From Clostridium sp. (GTDB lineage: Bacteria > Bacillota > Clostridia > Lachnospirales > Lachnospiraceae), in assembly GCA_023664325.1 (NCBI GenBank), contig JAMPFS010000098.1:1-5659 (forward strand): 5,659 nt of DNA, given 5' to 3'. Both the position numbers and the translations under genes were made by a program. Shown piece by piece: positions 1 through 4,722 of the stretch; within the stretch, counting starts at the first letter, position 1; each line of letters starts with the position of its first letter. The notes under the pieces are model-generated. The model saw only the letters and a program-made list of their open reading frames with translations, did not search any database and was not told the DNA's origin.

Positions 1-1
1 C

Positions 2-139
2 AATAGAAATACAAAGAAGCTCTCTGCCTATGGAATTATCATAGGACTGCTCCCAGAATTGCAATTCAAAAGGAAAGTAATGCCTGAGCCTAACCGCCCA
101 GGCAGTTTTCTTTGCTGGGAAAGGATAAGGCTGTTATGA
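2..139 (+). other. possible 3' end of an upstream gene, frame uncertain
   Basis: The left edge may hold the tail of a gene that starts outside the window. One frame is open from base 2 and stops with TGA at 137-139, overlapping the ATG of the next gene as ATGA, a typical coupled arrangement. It reads through a terminator-like hairpin at 81-113, which argues against it. A second frame gives a shorter tail that stops with TAG at 42-44, leaving a 36-base gap before the hairpin; this is the more conventional layout. I do not recognise either peptide, so no product is assigned. Sequence to the left would settle which frame is used. Confidence 0.2.
81..113 (+). terminator. terminator-like hairpin before the PBECR4-like gene
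   Basis: TGCCTG (81-86) pairs with CAGGCA (99-104); after one A/C mismatch, two more G-C pairs follow inside, and the loop is short. A T-rich run (TTTTCTTT, 106-113) follows directly. This fits an intrinsic terminator for an upstream unit. It sits only about 20 bases before the next start codon, so it could also act as an attenuator for the downstream gene. The stem is of moderate strength. Confidence 0.5.
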
Positions 140-990
140 GAGATACAAGATTGTTGGATAAATTTAACGAAGCCAAGCAGATTTTATGCAGATATGACTA
201 TTATATCCATACATCGAAAACAATCATCCATTTAACAAATGGAGAATTAAAAATCCCTCACCTTATGGGGTTGCAGTATATCGCAAAGGAAGGAATGTTT
301 GAAGGGGATCGTGGGGTTTATATGATAAAATCAGGAAGGCTTCGCTATGATTCCGTTGAAAAACTAATCAGGAAATATTATAAGCGGGCAGAAAAACAGG
401 ATTCCATGATAGCAATGGTTTATGGAAAAATCAATAACCTTTCACGGATTAAAGAGATGCTATGTACGGAATCGGTTTTATACCTGTATGACATTACACA
501 AAACCCAGAGCTTCAGTTAAAGACAGATTATCTGCTTGTAAACCAGCAGCCGGATGTTGTTTTGCAGTTAGGTATCGTAAAAGCGATTAAGGCAAAGGAG
601 CAGATATGCCACTGCAATTCTTTTATGGTGGATTATAAGAAAAATGCGGATTATGACCTTCATTATCGAGACCTCACACATTGTTATGCAATTAACAGAA
701 TTGTTCGTGAAGAGAAAGACACAAAACGGGCAGAGGTTATTTATCAGAGTATGGATGCAGAGCAAAGAGAGTATGCCGGCATAGAAAAAATGCTTACATC
801 CGCAGGCATACATGCAGATGCAAAACTTATCAAGTCTATCTTGCGGCTGAATAAGAAATTTAGCAGATACCATACGCTGGATATGCTGCATGACAGTGAG
901 GCTTTGTTTGAAAAATGTACTGATAAGAGGGAAAAGAACGTGGTAATGGATTTTCTCGCATTGTGGAAGAAAAAAGAAAATTGCATATAA
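136..990 (+). CDS. PBECR4-like domain protein (predicted nuclease-fold family)
   Basis: The 284-residue protein matches, by eye, the PBECR4 family (phage-Barnase-EndoU-ColicinE5/D-RelE-like nuclease 4), predicted RNases first described as modules of phage and conjugative-element polyvalent proteins. Features seen are the segment with H32 leading into P41-H-L-M-G-L46, a following basic helical stretch (about 65-110), a strand-turn-strand region with Y116-L-Y-D119 and D131-Y-L-L134, and a His/Cys-containing segment near 160-190. The last 90 residues are charged and helical. There is no signal peptide or membrane span, so it is probably cytoplasmic. I chose ATG at 136 over the in-frame TTG at 112 because GGGAAAGG (117-124) and AAGG (127-130) lie in front of it. 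Catalysis is a family prediction, not shown. It stands alone rather than inside a large polyvalent protein, with no obvious antitoxin beside it. Confidence 0.6.
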   Translation: MRDTRLLDKFNEAKQILCRYDYYIHTSKTIIHLTNGELKIPHLMGLQYIAKEGMFEGDRGVYMIKSGRLRYDSVEKLIRKYYKRAEKQDSMIAMVYGKINNLSRIKEMLCTESVLYLYDITQNPELQLKTDYLLVNQQPDVVLQLGIVKAIKAKEQICHCNSFMVDYKKNADYDLHYRDLTHCYAINRIVREEKDTKRAEVIYQSMDAEQREYAGIEKMLTSAGIHADAKLIKSILRLNKKFSRYHTLDMLHDSEALFEKCTDKREKNVVMDFLALWKKKENCI

Positions 991-991
991 T
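961..991 (+). promoter_or_regulatory. possible promoter at the PBECR4-like stop codon
   Basis: A perfect TATAAT (986-991) contains the TAA stop of the preceding gene. The only -35 candidate is TTGTGG (961-966), a poor match with a long 19-base spacer. If real, transcription would start near 998 and cover the small ORF at 1071 and the kinase/HAD genes. AT-rich sequence yields such hexamers by chance, so this is a weak call. Confidence 0.25.
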
Positions 992-1018
992 CTGGGAAGT
1001 GAGGCTGCTTCAGGTTTT
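992..1018 (+). terminator. weak terminator-like hairpin after the PBECR4-like gene
   Basis: GAAGT (996-1000) pairs with GCTTC (1007-1011) around a six-base loop, with two further pairs possible across a bulge. It is followed by AGGTTTTGTG. The stem is short and the T run is only four bases, so termination would be partial at best. It overlaps the expected start of the candidate promoter transcript. Confidence 0.25.
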
Positions 1019-1070
1019 GTGTAAATTCAAAAATGGTTAGACTCATATACCAAATAGTAGGGGTGATGAT

Positions 1071-1169
1071 ATGGAAACATGGAAAGAAGTATTTGTTGGC
1101 AGTATTCCGCAAGAAAATTATCAGACCAAAATTACGAATGGCGAGGATAAAGGATTCTGTTATACTTAG
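1071..1169 (+). CDS. 32-residue ORF, small gene or gene remnant
   Basis: ATG at 1071 is preceded by AGGGGTG (1059-1065) at good spacing. The 32 codons (beginning METWKEVFVG) look like ordinary coding sequence for this DNA and end at TAG (1167-1169). The same frame stays open after the stop to TGA at 1290-1292, reading a hydrophilic peptide that includes KKLLIVNNQLGKDTYV, and overlaps the first 47 bases of the kinase gene. It may be a genuine small protein, a leader peptide, or the 5' part of a gene broken by a nonsense change. I do not recognise the family. A competing frame starting at 1033 runs into the kinase but has poor codon character, so I did not use it. Confidence 0.35.
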   Translation: METWKEVFVGSIPQENYQTKITNGEDKGFCYT

Positions 1170-1245
1170 GCGGATTGGATGTTGCGCAATCAAAAAGATG
1201 ATAAAAAGTTACTCATTGTCAATAATCAGCTTGGAAAGGACACAT

Positions 1246-1857
1246 ATGTTAGAAGAAAAAAAGATTTGCAGTACAATCCTCGAAAAATTTGATAATCCGG
1301 TAACCGTTCTTGGGATAGACGGCTTAGGCGGTGCAGGAAAAAGTTCTATTTCCGAAAAAATCTGTACGGAATTTGAAAAATCCGGCAGGTATACGGTTTT
1401 GTTACATATTGATGATTTTATCCATGTGAAAGAGGTTCGGTATAATCGTGCTTATCCCGAATGGCAGTGCTACTACGATTTGCAGTGGAGATATGATTAT
1501 TTTATCGAAATACTCAATAAGATTAAGGGTGGTACAGGCAATAGTATAGAAGTGGAGCTGTATGATAAAGAAAAGGATTGTTATCGGAGTCAGACCTATG
1601 ATATCGCGGAGAAAACGATAGTGGTTGTAGAGGGGATCTTTCTGCAAAAAACGGAGCTTGCAGGGATATTTGATTATATGGTTTATATAGATGTCCCGGA
1701 AGATATAAGGATGAAGCGGGTGCTGAAACGTGATACCTATATCGGGAATGAGCAGGAAATTATGGATAAATATGAAAACCGGTATTTTCCTGCTGAACAT
1801 AAATATGTTCGCGAGTACCGTCCTGCGGAATCGGCAGATTATGTTATTGGTGAATAG
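1246..1857 (+). CDS. uridine-kinase-like P-loop kinase
   Basis: This 203-residue cytosolic kinase of the uridine kinase/phosphoribulokinase group would move phosphate from ATP to a small substrate. Seen in order: a Walker A loop G26-L-G-G-A-G-K32-S33; the H-I-D56-D57-F58 motif, where family members place catalytic and Mg-binding acids; a W81-R-Y-D-Y-F86 segment typical of the family; strand V126-V-V-E129-G130; and the lid-type R158-V-L-K-R162-D163. The C-terminal N-R-Y-F-P-A region is also family-like. The length is normal. The start is ATG 1246 because GGAAAGGA (1233-1240) lies five bases ahead; the same frame is open back to 1033, but the extra 71 residues look non-coding. The HAD gene follows after one base, implying co-translation. 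Short members of this group are often annotated simply as uridine kinase without proof, so the substrate stays open. Confidence 0.88.
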   Translation: MLEEKKICSTILEKFDNPVTVLGIDGLGGAGKSSISEKICTEFEKSGRYTVLLHIDDFIHVKEVRYNRAYPEWQCYYDLQWRYDYFIEILNKIKGGTGNSIEVELYDKEKDCYRSQTYDIAEKTIVVVEGIFLQKTELAGIFDYMVYIDVPEDIRMKRVLKRDTYIGNEQEIMDKYENRYFPAEHKYVREYRPAESADYVIGE

Positions 1858-1858
1858 T

Positions 1859-2485
1859 ATGCAGGTGGAATGGATATTTTTTGACTTGGGAAATACTTTA
1901 TACAGCGAAGCGGATTCCGACGGTGAGAGAGTAGAACGTTTGTTAGAAAAAGACAATCTGCGCATTTCTCCGGCTGATTTTCTTTTGCAAATGGAATCGG
2001 GTGCCGCAGCGTATGCTGCCTCTCCATTTTCTTACGCAAGAAAATGCTTTGGGATTGAAGCGGATGAACCTTATTCCAGTGAGAAAGAGAAACTGTTTGA
2101 AGGGGTACATGATGTTTTGTGGCGGCTTTTTGGACGTTATCATCTCGGCGTTTTGGCAAATCAGCCGTCAAGCACACTGGAACGGCTGAAACGTGACGGA
2201 ATATACCCGTTTTTTGAGGTATGTTTATTGTCCGAGACGGAAGATTTGTATAAGCCGGATATTGCATTTTTTGAATATGCAGCAAAAAAAGCGAATTGTA
2301 TGCCGTCAAAGATTGTTATGGTGGGTGACCGGCTCGATAATGACATTATGCCTGCCAAAAAACTGGGAATGAAAACAATACGGATCAAACAGGGATTGAA
2401 CGCTGTCCAGAAACCGATAAATGAGGAATATGATCCAGATATTGAGATAAGCTCCCTTTTGGAGCTGGATGCAATACTGATATAG
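1859..2485 (+). CDS. HAD-superfamily hydrolase (phosphatase-like)
   Basis: A 208-residue cytosolic protein of the haloacid dehalogenase superfamily, subfamily I type, most likely a small-molecule phosphatase. Motif I is F-F-D9-L-G11-N-T13, motif II G-V-L-A100-N-Q, motif III K132-P, and motif IV G156-D157-R-L-D-N-D162. The nucleophile Asp, the Lys and the motif IV acids are present. The usual second Asp of motif I is Gly (D9-x-G11), as in YihX-like HADs, and the usual Ser/Thr of motif II is Ala100. Residues about 15-85 form the cap. ATG 1859 begins one base after the kinase stop, with GGTGA (1849-1853) ahead; ATG 1841 is a possible alternative with a 17-base overlap. The tight link to the kinase suggests action on the same or a related metabolite, as inference only. 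A membrane-protein gene follows after 32 bases. Confidence 0.88.
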   Translation: MQVEWIFFDLGNTLYSEADSDGERVERLLEKDNLRISPADFLLQMESGAAAYAASPFSYARKCFGIEADEPYSSEKEKLFEGVHDVLWRLFGRYHLGVLANQPSSTLERLKRDGIYPFFEVCLLSETEDLYKPDIAFFEYAAKKANCMPSKIVMVGDRLDNDIMPAKKLGMKTIRIKQGLNAVQKPINEEYDPDIEISSLLELDAILI

Positions 2486-2517
2486 AAATTGTCAGAGGGA
2501 AAGGAGGCTGCAAGGTT

Positions 2518-2928
2518 ATGCAGACAGGAGAAAAAAAGAATGTCATTATTTATATCATGATGCTTGCGGTTCTGATTTCCTTAACTGGCGCAGGGTTTGA
2601 AAGCTCTTATTATGCTGTTTTTCAGGATGAGCCGGATGTGATGCAGTGCTTTGTGGAATCAGAACTGCTTCCGGAGGATAATATTACGAATATCCGAGTT
2701 GTGGAACCGGGAAGTGCGCTTATCCGACTTAACCGGATGCGGAAGGCAGGTTCCATGTTATCCGGTCGGTTCGATCTTTCTATTCTATGTGTTTGGCCGG
2801 TTTTGCCAGAGTTATTTTGGTTTTCAAACCGGGAACGTTTCTATTTGTATGGTAATCGGAATCGGTCAGGAGTTGGTTATCCGGTTATCTATATGGAAAA
2901 TAAGGACGGTCGAAAAAGAATCTCATAA
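2518..2928 (+). CDS. hypothetical two-segment membrane protein
   Basis: A 136-residue protein of unknown function. After a Lys-rich start, residues 9-27 form a hydrophobic segment (signal anchor or uncleaved span). Residues 28-85 are hydrophilic and acidic at first, then basic (R70-L-N-R-M-R-K76). A second hydrophobic stretch, about 87-102 (including W93-P-V-L-P-E-L), is followed by a polar tail ending in the basic N-K-D-G-R-K. This predicts two spans with a short external loop. AAAGGAGG (2500-2507) makes the start convincing. It follows the HAD gene by 32 bases with no terminator and leads into small membrane genes and the antiporter. A competing +2 frame (2651-2950) is open but starts without a ribosome site. 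The segment coded at roughly 2810-2855 is more hydrophobic in a neighbouring frame, so a frameshift pair cannot be excluded. Confidence 0.65.
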   Translation: MQTGEKKNVIIYIMMLAVLISLTGAGFESSYYAVFQDEPDVMQCFVESELLPEDNITNIRVVEPGSALIRLNRMRKAGSMLSGRFDLSILCVWPVLPELFWFSNRERFYLYGNRNRSGVGYPVIYMENKDGRKRIS

Positions 2929-3075
2929 CAGAATTTACAAGTTTATATAACAGCCGGACAGTGTGTGCCGGGCTTAAGAAATTACGGTTTTTTTACGGGA
3001 AAAAACGGTGATTCTTTTTGTATGGATAATTTTGGGAAACGGGCGGAAGCCCTGATGGAAAGGAGTTATGAGATT
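2929..3075 (+). other. 147-base gap with leader-like hairpins
   Basis: No convincing gene lies here. AGCC-GG (2952-2957) can pair with CC-GGGCT (2968-2974) across one bulge. Seven Ts (2988-2994) can pair with six As (3000-3005) around a short loop. Neither is a standard terminator, because the first stem lacks an immediate T run. The frame of the next gene is open back to a GTG at 2965, but the ribosome site at 3057-3065 points to ATG 3076. The gap may hold an internal start, an RNA processing site or a leader; I see no clear -35/-10 pair. Confidence 0.3.
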
Positions 3076-3219
3076 ATGAATTTATTAATGTGGATTGTGG
3101 TTATTTTTGGCGGTGGAATCGGACTATTGTCATGCTTTTATATGGTAATATCGTTGTTTGTGGTAATTGGATTTAAAATTTACCGTAAGATCAAGTACGG
3201 TTATTCGCTATATCAATAG
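3076..3219 (+). CDS. 47-residue single-span membrane protein
   Basis: GGAAAGGAG (3057-3065) is ten bases ahead of ATG 3076. The product is almost entirely one long hydrophobic region (about residues 2-34, with a G-G-G-I-G turn near 11-15) followed by a basic tail, F-K-I-Y-R-K-I-K-Y-G-Y-S-L-Y-Q. By the positive-inside rule the tail should be cytoplasmic. The hydrophobic region is long enough for one tilted span or a tight hairpin of two. I do not recognise a family. The gene is 11 bases from the next small gene, and the three-gene set with the antiporter looks co-translated. An accessory or regulatory subunit of the transporter is a reasonable guess, but only that. Confidence 0.7.
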   Translation: MNLLMWIVVIFGGGIGLLSCFYMVISLFVVIGFKIYRKIKYGYSLYQ

Positions 3220-3230
3220 GGGGTATTTGC

Positions 3231-3356
3231 ATGTCAGGTTTTGATATTTTGGTCATTATTATGGGTATCATTGCAGGCGGTGTGGGAATTTTTTGTTATG
3301 TGACCGAGCAGACAGCAGATAAAGACGAGCAAGAACAGGAAGGGGAAAAGAAATGA
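3231..3356 (+). CDS. 41-residue single-span protein with acidic tail
   Basis: AGGGGG (3218-3223, overlapping the previous stop) sits seven bases before ATG 3231. The protein has one hydrophobic segment (about residues 5-24, with I-A-G-G-V-G-I inside) and then a very acidic, Gln-rich tail (D30 to K41, including K-D-E-Q-E-Q-E-G-E-K-K). The stop TGA (3354-3356) overlaps the antiporter ATG (3353-3355) as ATGA, so the two are almost certainly translationally coupled. No family is recognised. Its position and membrane topology make it a candidate micro-subunit or stability factor of the antiporter. The acidic tail could also interact with cations; both ideas are inference. Confidence 0.75.
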   Translation: MSGFDILVIIMGIIAGGVGIFCYVTEQTADKDEQEQEGEKK

Positions 3357-4282
3357 TGATTTTATCCATTTTCATATTAGTTCTTGGTTTGGTTATGCTG
3401 GTAAAAGGGGCGGACTGGTTCGTGGACGGCGCAGCCAGTCTTGCCGCACGGTTTGGCATTCCGCAGCTTGTCATTGGGCTGACGATTGTAGCAATGGGAA
3501 CGAGCCTGCCGGAAGCAGCGGTCAGCATTACCGCAGCGCTTAAGGGAAACAGCGGCATTACAGTCGGCAATGTGGTGGGCAGTAATATTTTGAATGTACT
3601 GATTATTTTAGGGATTACGGCAGTGATTATTCCGGTTGCCATACAAAAATCAACGCTGCTGTATGAGATTCCGTTTATGCTGGTGGTTTCGGGAGTGCTT
3701 CTGGTTATGGGCATCACGGGGCAGTCAGTGAACCGCCTGGAGGGAATTGGTTTATGGGCATTCTTTGTCCTGTATATGGGATATCTCTATTTTCTGGCAA
3801 AACAGCCAGGTAATGCTCCGGCACAGGAATCGAAAACAATGCCGGCATGGAAATGCCTGCTGCTGATTGTGCTTGGCGGCATTATGATTGTACTTGGCAG
3901 TGATTTTGCCGTAAACGGTGCTTCGCAGTTAGCAAGAATGTTTGGTGTCAGTGAGCGTTTTATCGGGCTGACGATTGTAGCATTGGGAACGAGCCTGCCA
4001 GAGCTTGTGACCTCCGTAACGGCGGCACGGAAGGGAAATGCCGATATCGCCATTGGCAATATCGTGGGAAGCAATCTTTTTAACATTTTGTTTGTACTCG
4101 GAACATCAGCACTCATCTGCAATGTACCGTTTGCAAAATCTTTCCGGGTTGATGCGGCAGCCGCCATATTAAGTGGTCTGCTGCTGTGGTGCGGATGTGT
4201 AAAACACCGGGAACTCCGCCGCCAGACCGGAATGGTTATGCTGCTTGCATATGGAGTATATTTCCTGTATTTGTGCCAGTAA
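3353..4282 (+). CDS. calcium/sodium antiporter, CaCA (YrbG-like) family
   Basis: A 309-residue polytopic inner-membrane exchanger, normal length for the family, with about ten predicted spans in two inverted-topology halves. Each half carries an alpha-repeat: G42-L-T-I-V-A-M-G-T-S-L-P-E54 with G72-N-V-V-G-S-N-I-L-N81, and G205-L-T-I-V-A-L-G-T-S-L-P-E217 with G235-N-I-V-G-S-N-L-F-N244. E54 and E217 match the two acidic residues that bind Ca2+ in characterised family members such as NCX_Mj. A loop near 149-161 (rich in Pro, Gln and charged residues) joins the halves. Family members exchange Ca2+ (or other cations) for Na+ or H+; the ion pair here is not decidable by eye. AGGAAGGGG (3337-3345) is the ribosome site, and the start overlaps the 41-residue gene by four bases. 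A strong terminator follows 13 bases after the stop. Confidence 0.95.
   Translation: MMILSIFILVLGLVMLVKGADWFVDGAASLAARFGIPQLVIGLTIVAMGTSLPEAAVSITAALKGNSGITVGNVVGSNILNVLIILGITAVIIPVAIQKSTLLYEIPFMLVVSGVLLVMGITGQSVNRLEGIGLWAFFVLYMGYLYFLAKQPGNAPAQESKTMPAWKCLLLIVLGGIMIVLGSDFAVNGASQLARMFGVSERFIGLTIVALGTSLPELVTSVTAARKGNADIAIGNIVGSNLFNILFVLGTSALICNVPFAKSFRVDAAAAILSGLLLWCGCVKHRELRRQTGMVMLLAYGVYFLYLCQ
3476..3510 (+). repeat. 35-base direct repeat, copy 1, in antiporter alpha-1
   Basis: Encodes G42 to the start of P53 in the first alpha-repeat. It matches 34 of 35 bases with the copy at 3965-3999, 489 bases (163 codons) downstream and in the same frame. The single difference turns ATG (Met) into TTG (Leu). 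The peptide repeat is ancient, so near-identity of synonymous positions is notable. Confidence 0.9.
3965..3999 (+). repeat. 35-base direct repeat, copy 2, in antiporter alpha-2
   Basis: Encodes G205 onward in the second alpha-repeat and differs from the copy at 3476-3510 at one base. The bases immediately outside the repeat diverge, so the similarity is sharply limited to the motif. Confidence 0.9.
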
Positions 4283-4294
4283 GTGTTTTTGCGT

Positions 4295-4333
4295 AAAGGG
4301 CATCAATTTTTATGATGGATTGGTGTCCTTTTT
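4295..4333 (+). terminator. strong intrinsic terminator after the antiporter
   Basis: A 13-base stem (4295-4307 with 4319-4331) has eleven Watson-Crick and two G-T pairs around an 11-base loop. The run of five Ts (4329-4333) forms the 3' end. It begins 13 bases after the antiporter stop and most likely ends the transcript carrying the membrane genes and perhaps the kinase/HAD pair. Confidence 0.88.
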
Positions 4334-4456
4334 GCCGTGTTCGGTATAACTGTAGAGGAAACGCATTGTGTCTGAATTATGGAAGGCTGTTGAAGTTTAG
4401 ATAAATTTGTTGTTTGAAAAAGCTTTCCAGGAAATGGATAGAAGTTTGAGTTTTCC

Positions 4457-4485
4457 TTGTGCTTTTATGGATTTCATGAGATAAT
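4457..4485 (+). promoter_or_regulatory. possible distal promoter of the Schlafen-type gene
   Basis: GATAAT (4480-4485, five of six matches) stands 17 bases from TTGTGC (4457-4462, three of six). It would start transcription near 4492 and give a leader of about 230 bases. The weak -35 leaves it uncertain. Confidence 0.25.
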
Positions 4486-4577
4486 TATTATGAATAAATC
4501 ACATGCAAAAACTGATAAATGCAAGTATTGTAATGCTTTGGAAAAAGTTGAGGAGAATATGGTTTTTAAATGCTTAT

Positions 4578-4597
4578 CTGTGATATACTTATATCAG
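4578..4597 (+). promoter_or_regulatory. extended -10 promoter within a palindromic operator-like site
   Basis: TGATATACT (4581-4589) fits the extended -10 form TGnTATAAT with one mismatch; no good -35 is seen, which extended -10 promoters tolerate. The same bases lie inside GATATA-CT-TATATC (4582-4595), with flanking CTG (4578-4580) and CAG (4595-4597) extending the symmetry apart from one extra base. A dimeric repressor bound here would cover the -10 box. Transcription would begin near 4596, about 127 bases before the Schlafen-type start. The regulator is unknown; control by the downstream protein is only a possibility. Confidence 0.45.
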
Positions 4598-4681
4598 TAA
4601 AGTTGGATGTTATTTTGCGTATAGTTTCTGAAAATTTTTGAAAAGCCGGAGTATTTGATAATGTATATGGTGACGAAGTAA

Positions 4682-4700
4682 TGGTTGTTTCTTTTAACCA
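4682..4700 (+). promoter_or_regulatory. small hairpin in the leader of the Schlafen-type gene
   Basis: TGGTT (4682-4686) pairs with AACCA (4696-4700) around a nine-base pyrimidine-rich loop, ending eight bases before the AAAAGGAG ribosome site (4708-4715). It is short and may be incidental, or may modulate ribosome access. Confidence 0.2.
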
Positions 4701-4722
4701 AAATTTGAAAAGGAGCTAAATA

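Larger units (their letters stand above)
4334..4722 (+). other. AT-rich intergenic region, no convincing gene
   Basis: These 389 bases separate the antiporter unit from the Schlafen-type gene. The only notable open frame is 36 codons from ATG 4490 (with C-K-Y-C), but it has no ribosome site and overlaps promoter signals, so it is not called. The region holds a candidate promoter at 4457-4485, a better extended -10 promoter inside a palindrome at 4578-4597, and a small hairpin just before the ribosome site of the next gene. The length and base composition suit a regulated upstream region. No tRNA or recognisable riboswitch was seen. Confidence 0.6.

Noticed and set aside
1167..1169. TAG as a recoded (pyrrolysine or suppressed) codon
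   Set aside because: No insertion signal, PylRS/tRNA gene or conserved family crossing the stop is visible; a broken gene or a short ORF explains it more simply.
1033..1245. N-terminal extension of the kinase from ATG 1033
   Set aside because: The added 71 residues are rich in Ile, Lys and Arg with no family match, and the good ribosome site is at 1233-1240 before ATG 1246.
1402..1965. A 187-codon open frame on the reverse strand across the kinase and HAD genes
   Set aside because: It lies opposite clearly conserved kinase motifs, is rich in Ile, Phe and His without domain character, and has no ribosome site; it is a shadow of the + strand genes.
1839..2309. A 156-codon reverse-strand open frame opposite the HAD gene
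   Set aside because: The + strand carries intact HAD motifs here; the reverse product resembles no family and has no supporting signals.
2651..2950. A 99-codon + strand frame overlapping the 136-residue membrane gene
   Set aside because: There is no ribosome site before it, and the Cys/Trp/Ile-rich product is less plausible than the overlapping frame with AAAGGAGG.
3268..4167. Reverse-strand open frames (149 and 126 codons) opposite the antiporter
   Set aside because: They mirror each other because the antiporter contains two alpha-repeats; their similarity is a by-product of the + strand duplication.
4490..4600. A 36-codon ORF with a C-x2-C motif
   Set aside because: It has no ribosome site, begins within a few bases of a candidate -10 box and overlaps the palindromic promoter, so coding is unlikely.
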